64,000 nucleotides of DNA from Eulemur rufifrons (GCF_041146395.1 NC_090996.1:32140738-32204737), one strand, 5' to 3'; counted from the first letter of the stretch, positions 23,196 to 34,939 are shown. The notes: generated by a model from the letters alone, not told the origin. Program-made: numbers and translations.

Positions 23196-24888
23196 GATTC
23201 TACAATTCTCAAGCATGGAGATGATATCCAGCTCTTCTATTCCCCTTTCATGTCCCTAGTGGAGTGTCCTTCACATAGAAAGTGCTCAGTGTCACAGTGG
23301 ATTGATTTCACATTCTCATGGATCCATCTTAATTGGAGGGTTTTGTTTTTTGAAACAGCCCAGCAGGTAGTTGTTTTAATCTCCCATTAAGTCCACATCA
23401 TTTCACAAATGACTGCTTAAAAATGCTCACTGCTTAGGTAGCAATTGTGTTTGTGCAGGATACAGAATTCTGCCTCTCCTAATGGGATCATCTTCTGAGA
23501 AGGCGATATTTTATTTTATTTTATATTCATATATTTTTAGTGCCTACCTAAAATGCTGTGTTCTTCTCTAGCAATCGTCAGTTTCCAGAGAGGTTATTTA
23601 TGAAGCTATGGAGAATTGTGATGATGCTGCAAAGAAGTCACAATGACCTACAGAGAAAAAACCTAGAGCACCAGAGAGCTGTTAAGAATAATGAACTTTA
23701 AAAAAAAAATGAAGAAAATAGAGAAAAACAAAAATTAGACTTAAAAAATCTATTGTGATCATCCATACATTATACTCTTACACATAGATAGCAGATGTGC
23801 CGATAATTAAATATGGGTGTATTAAAAAAAATCTTTGGATTTATAATAAATCACATGCAGTTATTTATTCCATATGTGGTATTAGCATTATTTCAAGAAG
23901 GTGACAACTGTAATTATTACAGACCCCATATGCACAAAAAAAAAAAAAAGTGATTTCCAAATATAAAGGGTAAAAATCACATGGCTACAACTGGAGAAAA
24001 GCTCTGTATTTGATTCAACAAGAGTTCTGCTCTTTTTTAAAAAATTTATATAATATCCTGTTTGATGTAAAATTGAAGAAAAGAATGTAACTCATCCTTA
24101 AGCCAACTTTTTAAACTAAAATGTTGTACAAAGATTCCTGTGGCATTTCAGCTGCCCTTAAATTTTAATAATACTGATAAAATATTCTACTATCCCCAGC
24201 CAAGTAATTTTTTATCTTTAATTGGTAAGCCCTCATTTATTATTTCTAAAGCATAAAAATTCTAATATCTAGGATTTATAACTTACCCAGGCAATCGTGA
24301 CTGCAAATGTATTTTTAAGCGCACTCAAAAATACAGAAAGCAAATGAACAAGAGGGAAATTTAAGTTTGGACTACAATGGAAAGAGAGGCTTTTTTTTTT
24401 TTTTTACAACAAATATATCATCGACTGACTATATTATGCCTCATCAGTGAAAAATCATCCTTCTGCAATCCCTGGGGTGATAAGAAAGGCTTTTCAGGGA
24501 ACAAGAAGAAGAAATTAAGTCAGTAAAGAAGACCTGGGTCTTCCCAATATGGAATTACCACAGATCATTTCAAAATTGACAGAGAAGCAAAACCTGAAAT
24601 ACGGCATGAAGATTCAGTGAGATACAAATATTACATATTGATCCAAAGATGATCAATAAGTGCTTTTGGCTGCAGGCATTTTTATTCATAAAATACTCTT
24701 TACTAAAATACTAACGGAGGGGAAAGGGCAATGAACCCACAGAAAACAAAAGACACTATTCAGAAAACACCCCCCCACACACACACACCACCACTGATAC
24801 TGACATCGGTTACGTACACGGCATGATAAAACCTTTGAGACTAGGCCCACATTCTCGTAAAATGGGAAGTCAAGTTTTATTTCTAACC
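23196..24888. other. Unique AT-rich sequence
   Basis: About 1.7 kb with A- or T-runs (23700, 23937, 24391) and a CCCACACA microsatellite at 24769-24789. No recognised element or gene. Confidence 0.5.
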
Positions 24889-24891
24889 CAC

Positions 24892-25366
24892 TGTATTAGG
24901 CAGAATAACAGCCACCCAGAGATATTAGGTTCTAATCCCTGTAGCCTGTAAATATTAACTTATAAGGAAAAAGGGTCTTTGCAGGTGCGATTAAGGTAAG
25001 GATCTTGAGAGGGGGTGATTAGCGTGGATTATCCAGGTGGGTGCTAAATGCAATCACAAGTGTCCATTGAGAGAGAAGTGGAAGGATATCTGATACCCAC
25101 AGAAGGGGAGAAGGTGACATGAAGACGGAGGCATGGAAGGGAGGGTGAGGCTATAAGCCAATGAAGCCTGGCAGCTACTAGAAGCTAGAAGAGGAAGAAC
25201 AGGTGGTGCTCTAGAACAGGAGGAGTAAGACCTGCTGACACCTTGCTTCCAGCTCAGTGGTACTCGCTTCAGAGTTCTGTCATCTAGAACTGTGAGAGAA
25301 TAAATTTCTGTTATGTTGAGCCAGCAAGTTTGCAATCGTTCTGGGCACCGATAGAAAACTTACAAA
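24892..25366 (+). mobile_element. MaLR (MLT1-type) LTR, nearly complete
   Basis: Begins 'tgtattaggcagaataacag', then 'ttctaatccctgtagcctgtaa', 'aagggtctttgcaggtgcg', 'aaggatcttgagag', 'ggattatccaggtggg', 'aagacctgctgacacc', 'gaactgtgagagaataaatttctgtt' and 'gatagaaaacttac'. The AATAAA at about 25299 sits where the LTR polyadenylation signal belongs. Confidence 0.82.
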
Positions 25367-25469
25367 CTCACCCTATTTCCTGAGCACTTGCTTTCTATTC
25401 CATCCCAACTGCCACTATTGAATAATAATGAAAACAATGATGATGACAGATAATAACACATCACCACCA

Positions 25470-25700
25470 AACCTTCATCAGCATTCACTGTGCGGCAGGC
25501 ACCATTCAGCATCTAGCTAGGGTGCATTCTTTAATCGCATGCTGAAACCATCTTCCGAGTGTTAGTATCTCTACTGTCCAGAGGCAGAAATAATGACCTG
25601 TGGTCACAGGACCATCAAAGGGCAGAGCTGTCATTAGAACTCAGAAAGCTGACTCCAGGGACCTCTCCCGTAACCACTCTACTACTCTGCCCTGTGCATG
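25470..25700 (-). mobile_element. MIR
   Basis: Reversed MIR: 'cactgtgcggcaggcaccattc', 'agaggcagaaataatgacc', 'gtggtcacaggaccatcaa', 'gggcagagctgtcattagaac' and 'gactccagggacctc'. Confidence 0.8.
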
Positions 25701-25704
25701 ACTT

Positions 25705-26140
25705 GTTATCACAAGGAACAAAGGCTTTGGTTCCAGAAAAGGACAGAGATACATATATGGCATTAAATTCAGGGACCATCTATACTACGGTACATTTCTA
25801 GTCATTAAAAAATTTTAAAGAAGTAATACTTGTGTGTGTATCATTCTCTTCATTTGATTCTTATTGTGCATTAAATATTGACATTAATATTGTCAATATT
25901 GACCTACTATTTCTACCATAATTAACAGCAAATAGCAGCTATGAATGACATCACAGTCAACTCTAACCCTAATTGGTAAGACAAGAAAAGCAATGATTTT
26001 GGGGGATAAGCATTGCTAAAACTCTGATTAAAATTCAAGTTCCATGGAATTGGTCATGGCATAAACTCAGAGGCTCAACTGTTAACTATTTCCTTCTCAG
26101 GTCCTAAAGTAGGATATACATAGTGGGACCTAGAAACTAC
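25705..26140. other. Unique sequence with a small palindrome
   Basis: AATATTGACA and TGTCAATATT arms at about 25875-25902 form a small inverted repeat. Nothing else recognised. Confidence 0.45.
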
Positions 26141-26141
26141 T

Positions 26142-26254
26142 ATTCATCCATCCATCTATACATCTGTTTTTCCATGTACCCATCCACCCACCCCTCCATC
26201 CACCCATCCATCCACTCATCCATCTATCCATCTATTCACCCATCCATCCATCCT
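26142..26254. repeat. (ATCC)n array
   Basis: About 28 imperfect ATCC/ACCC/ATCT units. Confidence 0.93.
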
Positions 26255-26259
26255 ATACT

Positions 26260-27058
26260 GAGTGCAACTTGAACTATCAATAATATTACCTGAAAAGTAA
26301 TACCTAACTTCATTTTAATAATACTTGGAGGGTATTAATATTATGACACTCTACTAGGGGACTAATTTAGCAATAACCTCACACCTCTGCAACTTAGGTT
26401 TAGCTTCAGAGAAGTGTGCTTTACACAAACACAAACACAAAGATATGTTCCCTGAGCATGTGGATAAGACGGAGCTTATCGAAAAGAAGCAACGTCTATT
26501 GATGTTGTGCAAGGAAAGTGACTTACCTGGAGAAGCATTTCATGGATGGAGAGAAGGAAGATTCTATCTAAGCCCTTCCTGAAAAGATGCCCTGTGGATA
26601 TCACCAGACACCTACAAGGTCACCAGACCATGATGAGCAAAAAGGCCACAGATGGGAACCCAGAAGAAACCTATGGCAACACCCATAACTAGAAACTGAA
26701 AAAGCAGAGGCACAAACACCTCTTACCAAGGGCCGTGTGCATCTCAGCAGCAGCATGAGAGGAGGCAGGTGAACCAGAGCTTCTCCAGGGATGTTGATTA
26801 TGTTCGGTCCGCTTAAATATTCTGAATGCTATTCTTCATAGTGGTTGCAGGAATGTTTTAAAAGAGGGAGGGCCATCGTAATGACCGTATGATGTGCATG
26901 CTTCAATGAAAGCTGGACCACGCCAGTTGGCAATGAAGAGATTTTCCTAACAACTTTCTGAACAAAAGTCCATGACCACCGTACCAATGGTCAACGTATG
27001 TCTATGCGCTATGGCAGTTCTTATTCACTGTTTGTAAGAGCATAGAACTACCTAATAG
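26260..27058. other. Unique sequence
   Basis: No feature recognised. Confidence 0.45.
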
Positions 27059-27059
27059 T

Positions 27060-27560
27060 TAATAAGGTGGAGAAATCAACAGCAACAACTTCAATCCTTC
27101 ATATTGTCTACACCGTTGTAATGGAACTGCCTGAAAAGGGTAACATGTTTTACTAGCTATCTCTTTACCCCCCACTACACTCTTTTTGGGAATTAAAACC
27201 TGCATCCCTGCCTGAGGCCAGTGGTCAGAAGGGAAGGGGAGTGTTCTTTGTTTCTTGTAAGACAGGAGATGGTTCAACAGAACTGTTCAAGCAGAGGTCA
27301 CAAGATTGTCTTCACTGGAGATGGGGTCGATCAGAACCACCAACTATAGTTAAACAGCAATACCCTGAAGCTGAACCCTCCCCCACTTTGAAAAGCTCTG
27401 TATTTCTGCTTACAGTGAGGACAGTGGTGCTTTGAGACAAGAGCCTGCCATTCTCCTCATTTACCAGCAAATTAATAAACTTCCCTTTCCTTCTCCAAAA
27501 ACCACTTGTCCTCATTCTTCTGACGTGGCCTCAGGGACAAGTGCCGAACTTTCAGTAACA
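27060..27560 (+). mobile_element. ERV-type LTR, family not assigned
   Basis: The 3' half has LTR architecture: 'cagcaaattaataaacttccctttccttc' with an AATAAA at about 27472, then 'gcctcagggacaagtgccgaactttcagtaaca', which resembles the U5 end of several endogenous retrovirus LTRs. No internal retroviral genes flank it. The 5' boundary is uncertain. Confidence 0.5.
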
Positions 27561-27574
27561 CCTTGAGCCAATTA

Positions 27575-27634
27575 TTTTACTTTTAAGAGCTGTCCTGAGG
27601 TTGAGACTTGACTGTTTTACTTTTAAGAGCTGTC
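27575..27634 (+). repeat. Small 40-base-offset direct duplication
   Basis: 'ttttacttttaagagctgtc' is repeated exactly at 27575-27594 and 27615-27634. Confidence 0.9.
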
Positions 27635-27654
27635 AACGGTGGAGATGTGCTCAA

Positions 27655-28110
27655 CTACCTCTACCCATAAATATTCATTGCAGCTTTTAACTATGATGGA
27701 TAAAAGCACTAAAACAATATCAGTGTCTAGCAGTTGGAGGATGGTGAGTGTAACAGCATCCCCAAAAGTGTTGGGGCTACTGTAGACCATGAAATTTATC
27801 TTCCTGAAGCCTATTTAATGACATGGAGAAAAATGTCCACCATAAAATGTCTAGTGACAATAGCAGGGGATAGTAATATACACAGTTTGAGCCCAATTAA
27901 GTATCTGATTAAGTATCTCACATACACATAAGGAAAAAAAAGTGCAAAGGGGACCCATCAGAATGAGAGCAAGTTTCTAGACGGTGGGAATTATATGAAA
28001 ATTTGTTTTCTTATATATTTTTTTTTCTATTTTCCAACTTTTTCTTGATTAGTATGTAATAGTTTCTACACAGAAAAACAATGCAAAAAATAAAATAAAA
28101 GATGACATCC
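27655..28110 (+). mobile_element. L1 3' end, sense
   Basis: 'tacccataaatattcattgcag', 'atttaatgacatggagaaaaatg', 'tttgagcccaattaagta', 'gtttctagacggtgggaatta' and a T-rich stretch followed by A-rich DNA reproduce the L1M 3' end layout. Confidence 0.65.
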
Positions 28111-28114
28111 ATAA

Positions 28115-28815
28115 AAATAACCACAGAAGTTTGGGAGACATTTATTTCACTGCTCATTTTCAAAACATTAAATTTTTGGCCTGTCTTGGTTTTGCTTGCG
28201 TCAGCACACTGCCCGTCTTTCTAGGATGCCAGTCTTAAATAGGCTAAGATGGTATTATCTTCCATTCCAGAAATGTGGAATGTGTGATAATTCTGATGAA
28301 CAAAATTCTGATTATTTTTTCTTTGCCTTCTGAGCTATGAATGTTGTCACAGTTTGAGTCACGGTATGTGTAAAGGATGCCAAGTACCTTCTAGCAATAG
28401 ATGAATCACGAATTACAAATGGCTTATGTTTAAAACAAATGATCAGCTTAAACATCCCTGCCCACCACCAGGTCCCAGCAGACGCCATACATTTGCTCCA
28501 ACATAGTAACTTAAAAGTGGAGCTGGTTCCCAAATGGGCTGTGGAGGAGTGAATCAAACAGGAGGCAGGTAGAAGACTCAAGAGCCAGAGGTTTCTCTTT
28601 TGAATGTGGCTCAAGAAAAGCCACCGTCTGCTTCTTGGCTTCTGAATTGTGTCCCTTAGTAAACAAAGTGCCAAAGCAAATCCACACAGTGACAAACCAG
28701 CTATGCTTATTTTAAAGAGAATTAGCCCAAAGGGTCTAAGGCATGGGAGGAGTTCAGGCTCCTAAAACAGAAAGTAGAAGTAGTTGCCTGAGAGGAAACC
28801 ACAATAAAAATCGAC
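28115..28815. other. Unique sequence
   Basis: A 127-codon open frame on the minus strand (28312-28695) starts with a hydrophobic stretch (MSLCGFALALCLL) but has no recognisable domain. I see no sign of a processed pseudogene. Confidence 0.45.
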
Positions 28816-28816
28816 T

Positions 28817-29285
28817 TCAGATTTGTCTTTTCTGAACATTTCATGACGTGGAATTCTAGAACATAGGGTTTTTTGCACCTGACTTCCCTCACTTAGCACA
28901 ACGTGTGTCTAATGTTGTCTGAGGTCCACCCGTGTTGAGCAGCTTGTATGAGTAGTCTGGTTATTTGTTTCTGCTGAATTGTATTCTAATGTCCGAATAT
29001 AGCGAGCTTTGTTTATCTAGTCGCCAGTTAATGAACATTTGGATTGTTTACACTTTTTGGCTATTTTGGATAACGCTGCCAGGAACAAAATAGATTAGTG
29101 GCTGCCTGGGGCTGAGGGTGGGGACAGGATTGACTGCAAATGGGCAAGAAGGAGGCGTCGTTTAAGGAGATGACAATGTTCTAAAATTAGATTGTAAATT
29201 TTCTAAAGATAATTGAATTGTAAAGCTAAAACAGGTGAATTTTATGTTATATAAATTATACCTCCATAAAGCTGTTTTAAAAACC
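28817..29285 (+). mobile_element. L1 with 5' inversion (twin-priming structure)
   Basis: 28817-29086 reads as antisense L1 3'-region ('tttgtcttttctgaacatttc', 'cctcacttagcacaacg', 'tgaacatttggattgtttac', 'tttggctattttggataacgc'). 29087-29285 is sense L1 and continues the consensus ('aaatagattagtggctgcctggggctg', 'aattttatgttatataaattatacc'). The inverted block ends, in consensus order, within about 20 bases of where the sense block starts. Confidence 0.85.
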
Positions 29286-29448
29286 TACTTTGGATATTAT
29301 TTTATTTCCAAGATGATGTTACTTGGCTCTTGGAAGCAGATATCTATGCTTTAAAGGACAAAGGTCCCTCTTAATTTTGCAGTATAAGGAGCAATGTAAG
29401 GTTCATACTCCTCATACCTAAGGAGTGGGTTTTAAATGGATCGATTTG

Positions 29449-29615
29449 TTATTGTATGTATATACAATAACAATTGTATATACATACAATATGTATGTAT
29501 ATACAATAACAATTGTATATACATACAATATGTGTGTATATACAATAACAATTGTATATACATACAATATGTATGTATATACAATAACAATTGTATATAC
29601 ATACAATATGTATGT
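29449..29615. repeat. 39-base palindromic minisatellite, four units
   Basis: Four tandem copies with exact 39-base spacing (loop centres at 29468, 29507, 29546, 29585). Each unit has 15-base arms TGTATGTATATACAA and TTGTATATACATACA around the loop TAACAA. Unit 3 has one change, A to G, in the left arm. All other bases are identical, so the array is young or homogenised. Confidence 0.97.
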
Positions 29616-29631
29616 ATATATACACTGTATG

Positions 29632-29710
29632 TATGTATCAAAACATCACACTGTACCCCACAAATAAATACAATTATCTGTCAATTGAGAATAATGTTTT
29701 TTTTTAACTG
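29632..29710 (+). mobile_element. L1 3' terminal fragment
   Basis: 'tgtatcaaaacatcacactgtaccccacaaataaataca' matches the L1 terminal wording 'gtatcaaaatatcacatgtaccccataaatatata'. Confidence 0.65.
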
Positions 29711-29714
29711 GAGG

Positions 29715-30390
29715 AAAAAGGGAGGAAAAAGATAAAGCTGTGTATGAAATTCTGGAAAAATAAAACCTACTGCTTCCCTAATTAGAAGGCTATGAAGGTG
29801 AAAGCGTAACTGCTGTGAGTCAGGGCACAGTTTGGGGTCCTGAGCTGGAAGACCCTGCTGCGCTGAACACCAGAGTGCTGAACTTCCCAAGAATTTCCAG
29901 AGCTGGGCCAAGGCTGGAAAGAGGGGCAGAGAGAGGATCCCAGGGGGTGAGGCAAAGTAACAGCCCAGTGTCAATAGAAAGCTTCTCCCAGTTTGGGGCA
30001 GAGCAGAAAGGGGGAAGTTTAGTTCCCAAAAGATAATCACATGGCCCACGGGCCTCACCAGTCCCGGCTGGTCTCCCTGGCCCCCAGGAGCCTCTTTCCC
30101 ACCTGCCCCGAGGGGAGGCGGAGTCACGTGCGGGAGCTGGCCCAGGGCGGGCTGTGGAGGTGAGGAGTGTCTGCTCCGAACCTGACTTCCAGCTTCCCCT
30201 CCAGTCCCGGCTCACTGCCTCTCGCCTCCCTGCTGGCTGGATGATGCCAGGGTGACTCCAAATCCAGAAAACAGCAGCTAAGAGATGGAAGGAGCCCGAG
30301 CGACTCTGTTATCACCTGATCCGGAAAACCTGCGCATGGCTTTGCACAAGCAAGGCATAAACTCTGATGCTGTTACGTGCCTGCGAAATT
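29715..30390. other. Unique, GC-rich block
   Basis: 29815-30330 is clearly more GC-rich than its surroundings, with CACGTG at 30125-30130, a GGGCGG box near 30146 and scattered CpGs. Open frames on both strands are long only because of base composition. It could be a regulatory element; no exon is recognised. Confidence 0.45.
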
Positions 30391-30392
30391 GG

Positions 30393-30692
30393 GGATTTTT
30401 TTTTTTTTTTTTTTTGATGGAGTCTCGCTCTGTTTCCCCAGCTAGAGTGCCGCGGCATCAGCCCAGCTCACAGCAACCTCAAACTCCTGGGCTCAAGCCA
30501 TCCTCCTGCCTCAGCCTCCCAAGTAGCTGGGACTACAGGCATGCGCCACCATGCCTGGCTAATTTTTTCTATTTTTGGTACAGACAGGGTCTTGCTCTGC
30601 TCAGGCTGGTCTTGAACTTCCAGCCTCAAGTGATCCTCCCACCTCGGCCTCCCAGAGTGTTGGGATTAAAGGTGTGAGCCACCGCACCTAGC
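30393..30692 (-). mobile_element. Alu dimer, antisense
   Basis: T-run, 'gatggagtctcgctctgtttccc', 'cggcatcagcccagctcacagc', the linker near 30560, 'gtcttgctctgctcaggctgg' and 'gtgagccaccgcacctagc'. 'tggggattttttt' flanks both ends approximately. The 'catcagcccagctcacagc' wording is of strepsirrhine type. Confidence 0.96.
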
Positions 30693-30699
30693 TGGGGGA

Positions 30700-32480
30700 T
30701 TTTTTTTAATTGCATTAACCTGTCCTGACAACAACAGTAATAATAACTGAATAAATTGTAATGTTAATACTGTGTGATCACGGCATGTCAGGCATGTGAT
30801 AAATCATTTGAACTGGCCCATCCCACTGCCCTATCCACTGAGCCAATACTGCACGTTCTCACATACACGACACAACAATGTCATCATTCACCACCCAAAT
30901 CAGCCTCCAGTGCTCCAACTGCAGCCTCCACTTTAGATCCCTTCTCTGCTCAGCAGAGAGGAGCGCGTGGTGGTTGCTCACAATGACATACTCTCTAGAA
31001 GACTGATCTAAGGGCCAGTGTTGCAATGGCCTTGAACATACCAAGAAACCTGCGGAGAAAACCCCAGATTCCATCACTTGCTTCTAAAAGAACAAATAAC
31101 CACAAGTCACTTCCAAGCCCAACCCTGTCCCATGAGTCAGGATACAAGGCTTAGAAAAGATAGACATATTCTAAGGATCAGAGCCTACTCTGAAATGAAA
31201 ATTGTGAGATCTAGTTTAACAGCTGTGATTCAATGAGTCAAGGTAAAAGTAACACACTTGCTAATCAAGGCAGAAATGATTCAATAACTGAAGGGAGGAG
31301 AGAGAGAGAGAGAGAGAGACCACATGCACACACACAGGGAGTCCGTGCACTTGAGAGAAAGAGGTGGGCTTTAAGGGTCCCTAGTGTCTACAGAGGAAGC
31401 TATCCTTAGACTCTTATCCATATCTACCTGCCTAAAAGGAAAGTTTTCCTATGCAGGGAAAGATGTCCTCAGTGGTTCACCGGCCATTTGATGATTTGTG
31501 TTGTCGCAAATTGTGCTCTTATGAGACAGATTCACAGGGACAGAGGCTGAGGCATCAACTTAAGCCTGATCACACAAGATAATTACAAACTGGGTTTATA
31601 CATTGGCCCCTAATGTATAGGCCTAAGCGATGTCTCAACACTCTAGAAAGGAAAGAGCGAGAAAGGGAGGGAAGGAGGGAGGAAGGAGGAATATTCCTTG
31701 TCACCAGAAGTTTCAAAAAAATGCATTTCTGGGTCCATGTTTTTGCTGAAAGAGGGCAGATCACCCTAGCAACTTCTTTCAGGTCAAAACTCACACTGCT
31801 GTTCAGAATAATTACGAGGAGAGGAAATCAGACCACTCTGCCACACACACAGGAAACAAAACCCAGCAAGTGCAATAGTCACCACATCGTGGTCTTAATT
31901 ATGAGAATGTGAAGCTCTCAAAGAATGTCATCAAGCCAAAGCCATCGGCCCCCACCCTGGTCCCCTGAGAGCCGGGCCTACTGCAGTGAGTTTATTCCCG
32001 GGGCTGGCAGAATAGTCACCTCCCAGGGACAGCAGATCTCTCTGCAGCTGCCCCGGAGACCAGGCCAAGGGAGGCTGCGGACACGTGCGGGATGTGCTGG
32101 GGGGAGGGGTGGTGTTCATTTCAGGACAATCAAAATAACAAAAAGAGCAGAGGACACAAAAATCATTGTACCCGAAGAAAGTCATTTTATAGGCTGCCTT
32201 GTGACACGACCAGAGTCACACGCGGAGGCCAAGAACGTCTCAGTTCAGGATGAGGATGCTGCATACGGGCACACGGTCTGTCACTCTCACCGTTGTCCAC
32301 AAATGATTATTGGTGGGGGGGAGGGGGAAGAGGATTTGAGACCCAGAGGCCTCAACTGACTGACGGCGAATGCTGCTGTGAGGACAGAGAAGGGGAGGTG
32401 AGAGAGTGTGTCCCGAGGAGCCAGCACCCTTCAGGTGTTCTCTTAGACACACTCTCCTCGAACTCTTGGAAGAGCCCTAG
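30700..32480. other. Unique sequence with (AG)n at 31297-31319
   Basis: No confident repeat apart from the microsatellite and a purine-rich patch at 31645-31690. The 144-codon frame at 31925-32359 has no recognisable domain. Confidence 0.45.
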
Positions 32481-32484
32481 TAGA

Positions 32485-32580
32485 GAGTCATTAATATACG
32501 CGTTTTACAGAGGAAGAAAGTGGGCAAATCAGTTTGCAGAGCTTGGCCAAGGTCAAACTGCTGGCAGTTCAATCCCTAGA
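32485..32580 (-). mobile_element. MIR fragment
   Basis: 'cgttttacagaggaagaaagtgggc', 'agcttggccaaggtcaaactgctggcagttcaatccc' is the reversed MIR core. Confidence 0.75.
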
Positions 32581-32754
32581 GGAAGTGGGACTGCACTAAT
32601 ATCTGACCCTAAAACTATATCGGAAGACTCTGTACCTTAGAACACAAAGTTGACCAGTTTGAGCAGAAACTCCTAATTGCACCTATAGCAAAGATTGGCC
32701 ATGTATTTACCTCTCAGGAACTCTTCGTCTTAGACCACATAAGAACATTCTTAT

Positions 32755-33000
32755 GTGAGTGTGATGTTAGGAGTACAGGCTTTGGTGTTCAGGCCACCCC
32801 GGGTTTAAATCCCAGCTCTGCTATTTTGAAGAGCTTTGACGACTTGGGCAAGCTCATGAAGATTGCTGAACCTTTGATTCTTCATTTCTAACACAGGGAC
32901 AGCAACAGTCTCTACAACACAGGGTCACTGCAATGCTCAACAGATAATGTATGTAAAGTTTGGGAACTGACAGTAGAAACTCAATAAATATTCATTATTA
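32755..33000 (+). mobile_element. MIR, near full length
   Basis: The cleanest sense MIR here: 'ggagtacaggctttggtg', 'ccgggtttaaatcccagctctgc', 'gacttgggcaagctcatg', 'cctttgattcttcatttct', 'gtcactgcaatgctcaac' and 'gaaactcaataaatattcattatta'. Confidence 0.92.
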
Positions 33001-33004
33001 CATA

Positions 33005-33460
33005 AGAATAAAATAGATCCAAACTGATTATTTTGAACTTCAAATGCACCCTGAATCAAAGTGTATTTACTGCGAGGTATGTGTAGCAGGTGGAAGGAGT
33101 TCAGGTCGACCAAAGCATCCCATTAGAATAAAGCAAAACGATTAAGCCTGCATCTTATTTCCGTCAACCTAAAGTTGGCTATCTTAGGGCATCCCTTATG
33201 TTTAAGTCTGCTATTTGATAAAAGAATAATACGCACCCCTCAACATGCCCAAGTCTGACCTTCCAAGCATCTTTTCCTGCCTACAGGTGGCTCCTGGATC
33301 CTAAGCGACGTTGAGCTACACCATATCATGTAGAGATGACAATTCATATCCATTTTACTTTTTTCTACAAGGATGAGTGAGGCAAAGAGAAAAGAACTCC
33401 TTTAATATAGAAGTAAAAGAGATTGGTTATTACTGTTCCCTTAAATTAGGGTGAGGTCTT
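33005..33460. other. Unique sequence
   Basis: No feature recognised. Confidence 0.45.
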
Positions 33461-33464
33461 TCCA

Positions 33465-33605
33465 AAAGGAAACCCCATACCCAATAGGGAGTTGCTCCCC
33501 ACTTCTCCCTCCCCCTGAGACCCCGGCAACCACCAATCCACATTCTATCTCTACACATTTACCTATTGTACATATTTCCATAAATGGAATTATATAATCA
33601 AGTTG
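33465..33605 (-). mobile_element. L1M 3'-region fragment
   Basis: 'aaaccccatacccaatagg', 'cccggcaaccaccaatcc', 'ttctatctctacacatttacc' and 'tccataaatggaattatataatc' are reversed L1M blocks in order. Confidence 0.8.
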
Positions 33606-33609
33606 ACTA

Positions 33610-34685
33610 AATTCTTAATAACCATGGAGGCCATCAGAACCAACCCTTCCATGTCCCCATGGCAATTAGATCATATCAGATGTCAATTTCCCTGTAGCTT
33701 GGGTACCCCTGGCTCACTGACCGACATCACCATGGAATCACATACGTTCTGCGGAACAGCAAGCTGAAAAGCAGATTGACACCTTCAGTTCAACTCAACA
33801 TGGTGGGATGTCTTAGCACTTACTCTTGCCAATTTCCACTGTGACTGCACCAAATGGATCTTCCCATCCCACCAGATGAGCGCTACCCAGCAAAAAAAGC
33901 AAATTGGGTTCCACCAAATTTTCTTTTATGTCAGTTCTGAACTACATCACCCATTGGATAGAATCCTACAACATGACAGACACTCAACCAGATGGAGAAA
34001 CATTCTGCAATGAAGAACCAGGAACCCGCCTACCCAGCCCATCCTCTGTTGATTTAAATCACGTACTGTCAGAACTGCAGAAAGCTGACCAAGCCACCAC
34101 TCACCAGAGCCACACCCTCCCTGATGGCTTCCCGAGTGTCCAGAGAAGGACACTGTTAGTGCCCCTGAAAACTGGTCCACTTTCCTCTACTTAGGAATTT
34201 TCCAGGAAGGGTGAGGAACTTGTTAGGGAAACAGGTGCTTGATTCTGGTATCTGAGAGGGAGCTGGTGTCTGGGCATCTGTATCTGCAGCAAGTGTCTCC
34301 CACGATGAGCTTGTCAGGGGTAATGAGCGCATAAGCTCCGAAGGCATGCGGAGAAAGATAATACGGAGAATTTGTACAGCTTCTGGCAGCAGCCAGAGAC
34401 ACAAGACTGAAGCAGCTCTTGCAAAGAACTAACATTTCTGTAATTAATTGCTCTTAACTTAGAATCATTCCAGAGTCCAAGTTACAAGGAACTCAAAAGG
34501 TGCTTAGTGCTAACCTTGAACCTGAGTCTCCAGAGGGTGGGGTTAAAGACACAAAGCTAATTTTGGAGGCAGTGCAAGTGGGCATTGCAGAGAGCCCGAG
34601 AAGAGGCTTAGTAGGCTTGGGGGCTCAGGGGTTCACGGGAGCCAGAGGAGCAGGGTTTCAGGCAGGTGGCCATGTTTCTATTCTG
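33610..34685. other. Unique sequence
   Basis: No confident repeat or gene. A 96-codon frame at 33904-34194 is without recognisable domain. Confidence 0.45.
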
Positions 34686-34689
34686 AGTT

Positions 34690-34840
34690 CATCCAAGGGA
34701 CTCGCGAGGTGACCTTGGGCCAGTCACATCCCCTCGGTGCTGCTGCCTCTCCATCTGTGAAATAAAGCTACCAGTGTCCGTCACACGGGCCCTCCCGGGG
34801 TGGGGAAGATTAATGAGGTGAAGTTTGCAAAGTGTGCGGA
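34690..34840 (+). mobile_element. MIR fragment
   Basis: 'aggtgaccttgggccagtcac', 'ctgcctctccatctgtgaaat', 'ggggaagattaatgagg' and 'aaagtgtgc' follow the sense MIR. Confidence 0.8.
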
Positions 34841-34939
34841 ACTCCAGGCAGCGAAGGGCACACAGGAAGTGGTGACCAGCCCCTCCTCCTCTCACACACA
34901 GACACACTCCCTTCGCCTTTGAAAAGGAGCATAAACCTT

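Noticed and set aside
28312..28695. 127-codon minus-strand frame with a hydrophobic N-terminus
   Set aside because: No recognisable family, no splice or promoter support; a length expected by chance.
29449..29615. CRISPR or tRNA-like hairpin array
   Set aside because: Units abut without spacers and have no cloverleaf features; it is a minisatellite.
29418..29735. Overlapping open frames on both strands with YTIVIVYT-type repeats
   Set aside because: All are readings of the 39-base palindromic minisatellite, whose length is a multiple of three and lacks stops in several frames.
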